Source of the DNA: Chryseobacterium sp. GVT01B
GTDB taxonomy: Bacteria > Bacteroidota > Bacteroidia > Flavobacteriales > Weeksellaceae
Direction: 5' to 3'
Assembly: GCF_019970045.1 (NCBI RefSeq)
Contig: NZ_JAHXYI010000009.1
Location: forward strand, 116,701 to 180,700
Length of the DNA stretch: 64,000 nucleotides
Below the pieces are notes generated by a model. That model worked only from the letters and a program-made list of their open reading frames with translations, had not been told where the DNA came from and did no database searches. This document shows positions 39,327-48,640 of the stretch, piece by piece. A program made the translations under genes and the position numbers. Position 1 is the first letter of the stretch, and each line of letters begins with the position of its first letter.

Positions 39327-42215
39327 TTATAAACCGATCTCCACCCCAAAGATGAATGAGCGTGCCTGAGGGTACCTTCCGGTATCTACACCATAAGAAT
39401 TCATCCCTACTTCAGGATCAAATCCTGTATATTTCGTTATCGTAAACAGGTTGTTGGTGGTAACGTAAATTCTTACTTTATTCACATCCAGCTTACTGTA
39501 CAGTTCTTTTGGCAATGAATACCCGATGGTAAGGTTCTTCAATCTTAAATAAGACCCGTCTTCCACATAGAAATCCGATACTTTGGAATAATTACCGCTT
39601 GGATCACCGTGTACCAGTCTTGGAATATCCGTGTTTGTATTCTGAGGCGTCCATGCATTCAGGATATCTTTATCCATATTGTAGTTTTGTCCTGTTCCGC
39701 CTGGATTTAAAGAAATAAACTTCATTCCGTTGAATATTTTATTTCCGTAAACTCCCTGAAAGAATAAGTTCAGGTCAAAGTTTTTCCAGGTCATGTTGTA
39801 AGAGAATCCGTAAGAAAACTTAGGATATGGACTTCCAAGATTCACAAAGTCATTATTATTAAGCACTCCTGTGTTTCCTTCTTTTTTCAGGAATTTGATA
39901 TCTCCAGGCTTAGCGTTCGGCTGTATAAGATTTCCGTTGGCATCTTTATAATTGTTGATCTCTTCCTGAGTCTGGAAAATTCCTCCTGTCTTGTAACCAT
40001 AGAAAGAATATAGAGGGTCTCCTACTTTTACTCTGGTTGGCTTCAATACTCCTCTTACTCCATTATCGTTGATAAAGATCTCATCTACATTGGCAAGCTG
40101 CTTCACCGTATTTTTTAGTTGACTCATGGTAGCTCCCACTGAAAAAGTGAAATCACCTGAAATTACTTTGTTGTAACTGATTCCCAATTCGTATCCTTTA
40201 TCCTGGAATAATCCTGCATTTACATACTGATTATTATACGTTGCCGTACTAGGTAAGCTTACGTTGAAAATCTGGTCTTTGGAATTCTTTACAAAATAAT
40301 CAAACTGTAAGGAAAGGGTGTTGTGAAGGAATGAAGCATCTACCCCAAAGTTAGTCTGTTCAGATTTCCCCCATTTCAGATCCGGGTTTGGACGTGTGGT
40401 AGCATAATAAGCTATATTCTGAGAAGGATCCTGTCCGAAAATCACATTATTATCTCTGGTCATTAATGGGTTAACAGCTTGTGGAGAAATTCCTCCAAGA
40501 TTACCCAGAATACCATAGCTTCCTCTTAATTTCAGACTTGAAAGCCATGAAATATCCTGCATAAAGTTTTCTTTAGAAACTACCCACGCACCGGAAACTG
40601 CATAATAATTTGCAAATCTGTTCTGTTTTGCTACAAGTGAAGAACCATCACGTCTTCCCAATACACTTACAATATACTTTCCGGCATAGTCATAGTTTAC
40701 TCTCGCAAGGTAAGAAACCAAAGACTGCTTGTATCGGTAGCTGGAAACATCTTTATTGGTATCTGCAGCGTTCTGAAGGTGCTGGAAAACCTCAGCTTCA
40801 CTTCTGAAATCATAGGCTTTTGCTACAAAACCATCATCAACGGTCTTTTGGAAAGTGAACCCTCCCAGAAAATCAAAATTATGTTTTCCGGCAGCAATTT
40901 TATAGGTAAGCAACTGCTCTGCAAGTGCTGTAGAGGAATTATTGGATTGGTATTCCAAATTATTGGTATCAAAAATTTTCCCTACTTCCAATACCCTGTA
41001 GGTAAAGTTTTTTATATCTCCCAGTTTAAAGGTCTGTGAAAAGTTGGAACGGAATTTTAAATCTTTGGCCAAGGTAATTTCCGCATAGGGATTGATCAGG
41101 ATCTCATGAGTAGGGTTTCTAATGCTGATCCTTTTCAGGTAAGCCACCGGGTTGATCATATCTCCATAACCTCCAGCCACATCAATTGGTAATCCGGAAA
41201 AAGCTCCGCTTGGTGTGTATACCGGAACATTCGGCGGATAGTACATCGCAGCTACTAAAGCTCCTGTATAACCACTTTTTGTATCTGCTGTATTTCCGTC
41301 AGAGTAATTATAGTACATATTTTCTCCGATCGTTAACCAGTCTTTTACTTTATGTTCTGAATTAACTCTGAAATTGTATCGTTTTGCCTGTGTATTCAGT
41401 AAAATTCCTTCCAGATTTCTATGGTTCATTCCCACAAAATATCTGGATTTATCACTTCCTCCGCTTAAGTTAACATTGTATTCCTGGATCGTTCCTGTTC
41501 TGAAAATTTCTTTCATCCAGTCTGTTCTGGTAATTCTTCCGTCCGGATATTGATTAGGGTTAAAAGCTATTGGTAAGCTTCCAAGTTTTCCGGCGTTTTC
41601 ATAGGCTTTGTACATCACATCCTGAAACTCCGCTGCATTCAGAGATTCTTTTAATCTCCATGCCTGATTCACCCCGTATTTCACATCAAAGTCTACCGTA
41701 AGATTTCCTTTTTTCCCTTTTTTAGTGGTAATAAGAATAACCCCTCCGGAAGATCTTGCTCCATAAATAGCTGCAGAAGCATCTTTAAGCACAGAAATAT
41801 CCTGGATATCATTTGGATTAATAGAGGGTGTTCCATTGAAAACGACTCCATCCACAACATAAAGAGGAGTTTCTCCATTGATCCCTCCCAAACCACGAAT
41901 ATTTACTTTAGGTGAGCCGTTAGGATCTCCACCTTCGTTCACTACAGTTACTCCGGGAGCCTTACCCTGAAGAACTTCTCCTACACCAGACAGTGATCTG
42001 GAAGTAAGCTTATCCAGCGAAGCCTCCGAAACAGCGCCGGAAACTTTACTTTTTTTCTGTGTTCCGTATCCGACAACAACAATCTCGTCGATGGATTTTT
42101 CTTTTAAGCTGTCTTTTTTCTGAGCGAGGAACATCGGTGAAGCTGATATTGCACCAATAAGTAATACCCTTCCCGTTAAATAAGTTACGGATACAGGGAT
42201 TTTAAATACATTCAT
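39327..42215 (-). CDS. SusC/RagA family TonB-dependent outer-membrane transporter (pair 1)
   Basis: From ATG 42215 the product is 962 residues. This start follows AAGGAGATC, a rare Shine-Dalgarno-like sequence here. The frame extends to 42239 but overlaps a TAATTTTG promoter element. After the signal (VLLIGAISASPMFLAQ) comes the TonB-box region SIDEIVVVGYGTQKKSKVSGAVS. Then come the plug (GKAPGVTVVNEGGDPNGSPKVNIRGLGG, SVLKDASAAIYGARSSGGVILITTKKG) and a barrel ending in SFIFGVEIGL. The N-terminal carboxypeptidase-regulatory-like domain common in SusC is missing. It imports a substrate with the following SusD. Confidence 0.95.
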   Translation of the reverse strand: MNVFKIPVSVTYLTGRVLLIGAISASPMFLAQKKDSLKEKSIDEIVVVGYGTQKKSKVSGAVSEASLDKLTSRSLSGVGEVLQGKAPGVTVVNEGGDPNGSPKVNIRGLGGINGETPLYVVDGVVFNGTPSINPNDIQDISVLKDASAAIYGARSSGGVILITTKKGKKGNLTVDFDVKYGVNQAWRLKESLNAAEFQDVMYKAYENAGKLGSLPIAFNPNQYPDGRITRTDWMKEIFRTGTIQEYNVNLSGGSDKSRYFVGMNHRNLEGILLNTQAKRYNFRVNSEHKVKDWLTIGENMYYNYSDGNTADTKSGYTGALVAAMYYPPNVPVYTPSGAFSGLPIDVAGGYGDMINPVAYLKRISIRNPTHEILINPYAEITLAKDLKFRSNFSQTFKLGDIKNFTYRVLEVGKIFDTNNLEYQSNNSSTALAEQLLTYKIAAGKHNFDFLGGFTFQKTVDDGFVAKAYDFRSEAEVFQHLQNAADTNKDVSSYRYKQSLVSYLARVNYDYAGKYIVSVLGRRDGSSLVAKQNRFANYYAVSGAWVVSKENFMQDISWLSSLKLRGSYGILGNLGGISPQAVNPLMTRDNNVIFGQDPSQNIAYYATTRPNPDLKWGKSEQTNFGVDASFLHNTLSLQFDYFVKNSKDQIFNVSLPSTATYNNQYVNAGLFQDKGYELGISYNKVISGDFTFSVGATMSQLKNTVKQLANVDEIFINDNGVRGVLKPTRVKVGDPLYSFYGYKTGGIFQTQEEINNYKDANGNLIQPNAKPGDIKFLKKEGNTGVLNNNDFVNLGSPYPKFSYGFSYNMTWKNFDLNLFFQGVYGNKIFNGMKFISLNPGGTGQNYNMDKDILNAWTPQNTNTDIPRLVHGDPSGNYSKVSDFYVEDGSYLRLKNLTIGYSLPKELYSKLDVNKVRIYVTTNNLFTITKYTGFDPEVGMNSYGVDTGRYPQARSFIFGVEIGL

Positions 42216-42236
42216 GATCTCCTTTTTGATTAGGTG

Positions 42237-42244
42237 CAAAATTA
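42237..42244 (-). promoter_or_regulatory. -7 element TAATTTTG of susC 1
   Basis: CAAAATTA on the plus strand is a minus-strand TAnnTTTG match, 21 nt before the ATG at 42215. Confidence 0.5.
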
Positions 42245-42611
42245 GACCAGTCCGCTCCCATGCCTCATTAAGGTTTTCTTATGTTTTTATTAAGAATTTT
42301 TAGCTTTTTTTAAGCACCACCTACCATACAAATAAATTAAATAGCTGTATTTCAAATATATACATCATTAAAAGTAATCATTCCAAAAATATCTCATGCA
42401 TGATTGAGATTAACTTTATTTTAAGTTTGTCATCAACAGCTATCAATAGATCAAGAAATCATTAAAATTATTTCAGGAATAATAAATAACTGAGTTCATT
42501 TTTCTTTTTTTTACATTTGCTGAAAATAGATTTTACTTTTGAACACAGACCTGTAAAAACGTCTCCCTGGCATCAGAAGAAAAATAAAAACAATAAAATC
42601 AGACAAATTCA
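42245..42611. other. AT-rich divergent spacer between susC 1 and SDR gene
   Basis: No open frame of note is present. Two plus-strand TAnnTTTG matches (42512-42519 and 42534-42541) are candidate SDR promoters. A short palindrome ATCTCA/TGAGAT lies at about 42392-42412. Nothing else was recognised. Confidence 0.45.
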
Positions 42612-43400
42612 ATGACCATCATTATTACAGGAACCTCATCAGGAATCGGGTTTGCATTGGCCGAATATTTTGGTAAAAAAGGACATAAAGTATACGGATT
42701 AAGCCGAAAGCATACAGAAAGCCAGTACTTCAAATCTATCCCCACTGATGTTACTGATAACACCGCAGTTCAGAATGCAATCGCTGAGGTTTTAAAAACA
42801 GAATCCAGAATTGACGTTCTGATCAATAATGCCGGAATGGGAATGGTAGGTGCCGTAGAAGATTCCACAAAAGAAGATATTCTTAAACTTTTCAGTCTGA
42901 ATCTTGCCGGACCTGTACAAATGATGAGCGCTGTTCTTCCGAAAATGCGTGAGCACAAATTTGGAAAAATCATTAATGTTTCCAGTATCGGAAGTGAAAT
43001 GGGACTGCCTTTCCGTGGATTTTATTCAGCTTCAAAATCTGCTCTGGATAAGGTAACGGAAGCGATGAGATATGAAGTATATCCATGGAATATTGACGTT
43101 TGTTCTCTGCATCTGGGAGACATCAAAACCAATATTGCGGATAACAGGGTTATTGCCCAGGTTTCCCAGCCTTATAAAAATGTTTTTGATAAAGTATATG
43201 CTTTGATGAATTCTCATGTGAATGACGGAACAGAGCCGTTAGAAGTAGCAGAATACATTGAAAAACTTTTAGCAAAAAATAAATGGAAAGCTCATTATTA
43301 TTTTGGTAAATTCGGACAGAAAATCGGCGTTCCTTTGAAATGGATTCTTCCACAGGGAACTTATGAGAATTTGATGAAGAAATATAATAAACTGGATTAG
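42612..43400 (+). CDS. Short-chain dehydrogenase/reductase
   Basis: This 262-residue classical SDR has the nucleotide-binding TGTSSGIGFALAE motif (residues 6-18), NNAGMGMVG, INVSSIGSEMG (catalytic Ser) and FYSASKSALD (Tyr-x-x-x-Lys pair). It should use NAD(P)H to reduce or oxidise a carbonyl or hydroxyl group; the substrate cannot be assigned. Arg/Lys after the first beta strand (GLSRKH) suggest NADPH preference (inference). It is transcribed alone and is followed by an inverted-repeat element. Confidence 0.93.
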   Translation: MTIIITGTSSGIGFALAEYFGKKGHKVYGLSRKHTESQYFKSIPTDVTDNTAVQNAIAEVLKTESRIDVLINNAGMGMVGAVEDSTKEDILKLFSLNLAGPVQMMSAVLPKMREHKFGKIINVSSIGSEMGLPFRGFYSASKSALDKVTEAMRYEVYPWNIDVCSLHLGDIKTNIADNRVIAQVSQPYKNVFDKVYALMNSHVNDGTEPLEVAEYIEKLLAKNKWKAHYYFGKFGQKIGVPLKWILPQGTYENLMKKYNKLD

Positions 43401-43452
43401 TTTCAGTTGTATAGAAAGCTATTTGATAATAAAATTTTAAACCATTAAGAAG

Positions 43453-43516
43453 AATTAAGTTGTAAAGAATCATTAAGATAAGCTTCGCTTTAAGTTTTAT
43501 CTTAACTACGCTTAAT
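43453..43516. repeat. Inverted-repeat element with TTAAGATAA arms
   Basis: TTAAGATAA (43473-43481) and TTATCTTAA (43497-43505) are perfect inverted copies. AATTAAG and CTTAATT flank them as outer arms. It may act as the SDR terminator and resembles a degenerate dispersed palindrome. Confidence 0.6.
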
Positions 43517-43539
43517 TTCATCACTACCTATGGTGTAGA

Positions 43540-43547
43540 TATATTTG
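43540..43547 (+). promoter_or_regulatory. -7 element TATATTTG of BamA-like gene
   Basis: This exact TAnnTTTG match includes the TTG that begins the longest open frame (43545), so that TTG is unlikely to be the start codon. Confidence 0.55.
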
Positions 43548-43550
43548 GGA

Positions 43551-45155
43551 TTGAAACTGTTTCTGAAAATATTTTTTGTACTGTTCTGCGTTTTTACACA
43601 AGCGCAGAAGAAACAATATTGGCTGATTGATACAGAAACCAAAGTCAGGAAAAAAGTAAAAGATTCCACTGCTGCGGTAAAGTTTCTGGACTCATTGGCT
43701 CAGAACAATTATTTCTTTACCAAGCTGAAAGAGGTAAAAGTGAAAGGTGACAGCACCGAAATTTTCTTTGATAAAGGCAAGAATTTCAATGAAACGTATG
43801 TAAACCTTACTGATTCTCTTGTTCAGAAACTAAAGATTCAGAAAGATTTTTTTACTAAAAATTTAGATTCCACCAAGAAAAGCATCAACAAAACTTATAT
43901 TGATGACGGGTATTCTTTCAGCAGAATCAAATCCAAATACAAGGGACAGAAAAACGGCTACCCCATCGTAGAGCTTGATATTAACAAGAACGATAAAAGA
44001 ACGATCAATAATTTCGTAGTGAAAGGGTATGAAAAAGTTCCTAAAAGATTCATCAAAAATCTTGAAAAGGAATTTAAAGGCAAAAACTACGATGATAAAA
44101 ACCTTCTGGCCATCAATAAAACCTTCCAGAGTCATCCTTTCCTGACGCTCGAACGGCAGCCACAAACTTTATTTACAAAAGACTCTACAAGCATTTATCT
44201 GTTTCTGGAAAAGAAAAAGACCAATACTTTTGACGGAGTTGTCGGTTTTGGAAATGACAAAACCTCCAAATTTACGCTAAACGGGACAATGAACGTCAAT
44301 TTCAGGAATATGTTCAATGGTTTTGAAACGGTCAATTTATACTGGCAGAGAAACCCGGACAGAGGACAGACTTTCGATCTTCAGGTGGATATTCCGTACC
44401 TGTTCAAATCCAATGTCGGAATGAATGCAAAAGTGAATATCTACCGACAGGATTCTACGTTTGCCAATGTAAAGTTCCTGCCTGCTTTCTATTATCATAT
44501 CAATAACCGAAACAAAATAGGTTTAAGAGCCACTTTAGAATCTTCTTCGATCATCGACACACTGTATGTTCAGGGAAAAGATTATAACAAAAAGGGAATC
44601 GGGGTATGGTTTGAAATGACTGAGCCTACTGATATTGATCTGTTCCTTTATAAGACAAAGGTCACTGCAGGCTATGATTTTTTAACAACAACTTATTCCA
44701 AAGATAATATCAAGGCGAACCAAAACCAGTTTTATTTCTTTGGTGAACACAATTATCATATCTCAGGGAATCACTTCCTGAATATTAAGGCAGAAGGTGC
44801 TATGATGGATTCTAAAGTAGAGTTTACCACCAACGAATTATACCGTTTCGGAGGATGGAACTCCATGCGGGGATTCAATGAGAAGTCACTCGCCGCCGAT
44901 TTCTTCTATTATGGAAGTCTGGAATACCGATATCTGATCGGCAGCCAGGCCTTCTTCGACGTGTTTGGGCAATATGGACAGCTCAATAATAAATCTTTAA
45001 ATGTAAGGCCCAAGCTTTATAGTGTAGGACTTGGTTTCAACTTCTTTATCCCAATCGGTCTGATGAGTTTTCAGCTGTCTAATGGTAATGAATTTGGAAA
45101 TCCGTTCAAATTTAATGATACGAAAATTCACTGGGGAATCCTGAGCAGGTTTTAA
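43551..45155 (+). CDS. BamA/TamA (Omp85)-like outer-membrane protein
   Basis: No ATG is available near the signal peptide. TTG at 43551 gives MKLFLKIFFVLFCVFTQAQ, a good export signal, and a 534-residue protein; the longer TTG at 43545 lies in the promoter element. A POTRA-like region (NNFVVKGYEKVPKRFIKNLEKEFKGKNYDDKNLLAINKTF) at about 150-195 precedes a beta-barrel with FNGFETVNLYWQRN. The Omp85 signature is GGWNSMRGFNEKSL at about 440. The C-terminus ends KIHWGILSRF with terminal Phe. Omp85 proteins insert or translocate outer-membrane proteins. It is shorter than BamA, so a TamA- or lipid-related paralogue is likely. The start codon is uncertain. Confidence 0.82.
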   Translation: MKLFLKIFFVLFCVFTQAQKKQYWLIDTETKVRKKVKDSTAAVKFLDSLAQNNYFFTKLKEVKVKGDSTEIFFDKGKNFNETYVNLTDSLVQKLKIQKDFFTKNLDSTKKSINKTYIDDGYSFSRIKSKYKGQKNGYPIVELDINKNDKRTINNFVVKGYEKVPKRFIKNLEKEFKGKNYDDKNLLAINKTFQSHPFLTLERQPQTLFTKDSTSIYLFLEKKKTNTFDGVVGFGNDKTSKFTLNGTMNVNFRNMFNGFETVNLYWQRNPDRGQTFDLQVDIPYLFKSNVGMNAKVNIYRQDSTFANVKFLPAFYYHINNRNKIGLRATLESSSIIDTLYVQGKDYNKKGIGVWFEMTEPTDIDLFLYKTKVTAGYDFLTTTYSKDNIKANQNQFYFFGEHNYHISGNHFLNIKAEGAMMDSKVEFTTNELYRFGGWNSMRGFNEKSLAADFFYYGSLEYRYLIGSQAFFDVFGQYGQLNNKSLNVRPKLYSVGLGFNFFIPIGLMSFQLSNGNEFGNPFKFNDTKIHWGILSRF

Positions 45156-45443
45156 AAAAGAAAAGAAGAGGGAAGCTGGAAGATCGAAGTTATTAAGGTC
45201 CCGGCTTTACTATCCTACTATTTTTATAGAAATATTTTCTGCAAAATCCTATAATGCAACGGTAACTTTCTGCCTCCTGTTTTGCGCTTCCTACCTTATA
45301 TTAATATCTATATATAATAAAACAAAACTCAATATATAAAGGATATTTTTCACTTTACCTTTCTATTAATTCTTTATGTTAAAAAATATTAAATCGTATT
45401 TTTATTTTAATACATCATTAAAATACTGGTAACAGTGCTCTGC
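45156..45443. other. AT-rich spacer with a short heptamer array
   Basis: Four units in 7-nt register (AGAAGAG, GGAAGCT, GGAAGAT, CGAAGTT) lie at 45164-45191. The rest has no open frame or hairpin of note. Confidence 0.55.
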
Positions 45444-45451
45444 TAAATTTG
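45444..45451 (+). promoter_or_regulatory. -7 element TAAATTTG of susC 2
   Basis: This exact match lies 12 nt before the ATG at 45464. The longer frame starts with a TTG inside this element. Confidence 0.55.
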
Positions 45452-45463
45452 CCTTCAAAAAAA

Positions 45464-48400
45464 ATGAAGAAAACTTTAGCTACTTTTGCCGTTTTTTTAC
45501 TTCCATTATATTTTTCTGCACAGGAAATCAATATTTCAGGAAATGTAAAATCAGAAAACGGCTCTAGTGTTTCCGGTGTAAACATCACCGACAAAAACAC
45601 AGGAAAGACTGCTACTACAGATGAAAATGGTAATTTCACCATTTCTGCAAACCCTAAAGACATTCTTGAGTTTTTTGCTCCTGATTTTTCTGTTTATACC
45701 GTTGAGGTTTCTTCAAAAAAGCAGTATTCCGTTGTCTTAAAAAAACAAAACGAAAAGCAGATTGAAGGGGTTGTCATTACCGCATTAGGTATTGCCAAAA
45801 AGAAAGAAAAAATTGGTTATTCTACTCAGGAAGTGGGAACCAAACAGTTTGAAACCATTACCACTCCAAGTATTGGTAATTTATTCTCAGGACAGGTTGC
45901 CGGTCTGAATGTTTCCAACCCAACAGGAATGCAGCAGGCACCACAGTTTACCTTGAGAGGAAATTCAAATGTGGTTTTTGTGATTGACGGAGTGATTGTG
46001 GAAAAGGAAGTTTTCCAGAATTTAGATCCCAATAATATTGAAAATATCAACGTATTAAAAGGAGCTACCGCTTCTGCATTGTATGGTTCACGAGGCCGTT
46101 ACGGAGCCGTTTTGATTACAACAAAGTCAGCTAAGAAGAAAGGATTCTCCGTAGAGTTTTCACAAAACACCATGATTACAGGAGGATTTACCAATCTCCC
46201 GAAAACCCAGACTGAATACGGAAACGGTTCTCACGGAAAATACGAATTCTGGGATGGAGCCGATGGTGGTGTGAATGACGGGGATATGATCTGGGGACCA
46301 AAATTTGTCCCGGGTTTACAGATTGCCCAGTGGAACAGTCCTATCAGAGATAAAGTAACCGGACAGGTGGTTCCATGGTATGGAGCTGTGACGGGAACTC
46401 AATATGATGATAAATCAAGGTATGAAAGAGTTCCGATTGACTGGAAATACCACGATAACTTAAGCACGTTCTTAAAACCTGCGGTTATCAACAATAATAA
46501 TTTCGCCATCAGCTATAGAGATAATAAAGATATATACAGGTTTTCAGGAAACTTCATGAACTATGATGACAGAGTTCCCAATTCTTATCTTCAAAAATAT
46601 GGACTGAACTTTTCGTCTGAAAATCATTTGGGGGATAAATTAATCTTTAATACGAAATTCAATTTTAACCAGGCTTTTACTCCTAATATTCCAAACTACG
46701 ATTACAACCCAAGCGGACATATGTACACCATCCTGATTTGGATGGGAGGTGATGTTGACGGAAATGCCCTGAAAAACCACATGTGGATTCCTGGAAAGGA
46801 AGGGAGAGCACAGGCCAACTGGAACTATGCGTGGTACAATAACCCGTGGTTCGGAGCAGAATATTATAAAAATCAGAACAGAACGAATATCATCAATGCA
46901 CAGACTGGTTTAGAATATAAAGCTACCCAGGATCTTTCGGTAAAAGGGAAAATATCTCTTGTGGAAAACCACAGCAAAACGGAAATATTAAGCCCTTATT
47001 CTTATTTCAATTACAGCGCGCCAAGAAGTGGTGGCTATATTCTGAAAGATAATAAAACATGGAATCTTAACTACGATGTTTTGGCGACTTACAAGAAAAA
47101 GATATCTGAAAATTTTGATTTTACCATCAATGCCGGAGGTTCAGCTTTTTATTTTAAAAATAATAACAATGAAAGATCTACGGACGGATTGAGAACTCCT
47201 GAAGTATATACGTTTGAAAATTCAATCGGAGCACTTAAAAATTACACCTATCTGAAGGAAAAGTTGATCTATAGTGCTTATTCCACCATTGATATCGGGT
47301 TGTATAATGCTTTCTTTATCAATATTTCAGGACGTAATGACTGGTCTTCTACGCTTCCTAAAGCTAACAGATCTTACTTCTATCCTTCTGCATCCATCAG
47401 TGCTGTTATTTCAAACCTGGTAAAATTACCGGAGTCTATCAATATGCTGAAGCTTTCTGCTTCATGGGCTAAAGTAGCGTATGATTTCCAGCCTTATTCC
47501 ATCAGAAATTATTATCTGAATAACCAGGGAATCACTTTCAATGGAAATCCTACGTATTATTATCCTACCACTCTGAATGTAGAAAACTCTCTGAAACCTG
47601 AGCAGACAAAATCTTACGAATTAGGATTAAGTGCAGGCTTCCTGAATAACAGAATTACATTAGATGCCACTTATTTCAGAACACTTGATTATAATAATAT
47701 TCTTCAGTTTCCAGCGGCAGAATCATCAGGATTCACATCACAATATGTAAACGGAAATGAATACACTACCAAAGGATTTGAAGTTTCTCTTGGTTTGATT
47801 CCGGTAAAAACGGCCGATTTCAGTTGGAAAACTTTAATCAACTGGAGTACTTATGAACAAAAACTGACTTCCATTTATGATAATATGCCCAACTATCAAA
47901 ACATTAAACTGGGTGAAAGAATGGATAGCTATTATGACTACACATGGCAAAAATCTCCAGACGGAAAAGTAATTCTTGATGCCAATTCTGGAATGCCAAC
48001 GAGAGCCAATACTCCAAGTAATTTAGGACATTTCAATCCGGATTGGACTTTCGGTTTCAATAACACCTTTAAATATAAAAAATTTACTTTAAACATCGGG
48101 ATAGACGGCAGTATCGGAGGTGTGATGAGATCGCAGGTTGTTGAAAAGATGTGGTGGGGAGGAAAACATCCTAATTCTGTAGCCTACAGAGATCTTGAAT
48201 ATGCAAATCCGGGAACGTATTATTTTGTACCGGATGGTGTTAATTACAATTCTGCAACCGGACTTTATACTCCACACACCAAAGCAATCAGCTTCCAGGA
48301 CTGGGCACAGAATTATCCATATCAGGCAAGAGTAACACAGGATGAAAGTGAAGAGTTTGCAAACGTTTTTGACAGAACTTTCATCAAGCTGAGATCTGTC

Positions 48401-48622
48401 GTATTGGAATATGATTTCTCATATCTGCTTAATCCAAAAGGAATGGTAAAAGGTTTCACCGCCAATATTTCTGCCTACAATTTAGCCATGTGGAAAAAAT
48501 CAAAGAACCTTTACTCCGATCCTGATTTCCAGATCAGATCAGGGAGAAGTGGAGATATCGCTAATGATATCCAGGATCCGTCCAGCAGATGGTTCGGAAT
48601 CGGATTTAATCTTAAGTTTTAA
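45464..48622 (+). CDS. SusC/RagA family TonB-dependent outer-membrane transporter (pair 2)
   Basis: From ATG 45464 the product is 1052 residues. The signal MKKTLATFAVFLLPLYFSAQ is followed by a carboxypeptidase-regulatory-like domain (INISGNVKSENGSSVSGVNITDKNTGKTATTDENGNFTISA, about 20-100). The TonB-box-like EGVVITALGIAKKKEKIGYS, the plug (SGQVAGLNVSNPTGMQQAPQFTLRGNSN, NINVLKGATASALYGSRGRYGAVLITTKS) and a large barrel come next, with WFGIGFNLKF at the C-terminus. It heads an operon with susD 2 (18 bp gap) and a phosphocholine-type phospholipase C, so a phospholipid-derived ligand is likely (inference). Confidence 0.96.
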   Translation: MKKTLATFAVFLLPLYFSAQEINISGNVKSENGSSVSGVNITDKNTGKTATTDENGNFTISANPKDILEFFAPDFSVYTVEVSSKKQYSVVLKKQNEKQIEGVVITALGIAKKKEKIGYSTQEVGTKQFETITTPSIGNLFSGQVAGLNVSNPTGMQQAPQFTLRGNSNVVFVIDGVIVEKEVFQNLDPNNIENINVLKGATASALYGSRGRYGAVLITTKSAKKKGFSVEFSQNTMITGGFTNLPKTQTEYGNGSHGKYEFWDGADGGVNDGDMIWGPKFVPGLQIAQWNSPIRDKVTGQVVPWYGAVTGTQYDDKSRYERVPIDWKYHDNLSTFLKPAVINNNNFAISYRDNKDIYRFSGNFMNYDDRVPNSYLQKYGLNFSSENHLGDKLIFNTKFNFNQAFTPNIPNYDYNPSGHMYTILIWMGGDVDGNALKNHMWIPGKEGRAQANWNYAWYNNPWFGAEYYKNQNRTNIINAQTGLEYKATQDLSVKGKISLVENHSKTEILSPYSYFNYSAPRSGGYILKDNKTWNLNYDVLATYKKKISENFDFTINAGGSAFYFKNNNNERSTDGLRTPEVYTFENSIGALKNYTYLKEKLIYSAYSTIDIGLYNAFFINISGRNDWSSTLPKANRSYFYPSASISAVISNLVKLPESINMLKLSASWAKVAYDFQPYSIRNYYLNNQGITFNGNPTYYYPTTLNVENSLKPEQTKSYELGLSAGFLNNRITLDATYFRTLDYNNILQFPAAESSGFTSQYVNGNEYTTKGFEVSLGLIPVKTADFSWKTLINWSTYEQKLTSIYDNMPNYQNIKLGERMDSYYDYTWQKSPDGKVILDANSGMPTRANTPSNLGHFNPDWTFGFNNTFKYKKFTLNIGIDGSIGGVMRSQVVEKMWWGGKHPNSVAYRDLEYANPGTYYFVPDGVNYNSATGLYTPHTKAISFQDWAQNYPYQARVTQDESEEFANVFDRTFIKLRSVVLEYDFSYLLNPKGMVKGFTANISAYNLAMWKKSKNLYSDPDFQIRSGRSGDIANDIQDPSSRWFGIGFNLKF

Positions 48623-48640
48623 CTAAAAAGTACGTCAACA

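Noticed and set aside
42392..42412. Palindrome ATCTCA...TGAGAT in the susC 1/SDR spacer as an operator
   Set aside because: Only 6-bp arms, no regulator gene nearby and no overlap with a promoter element.
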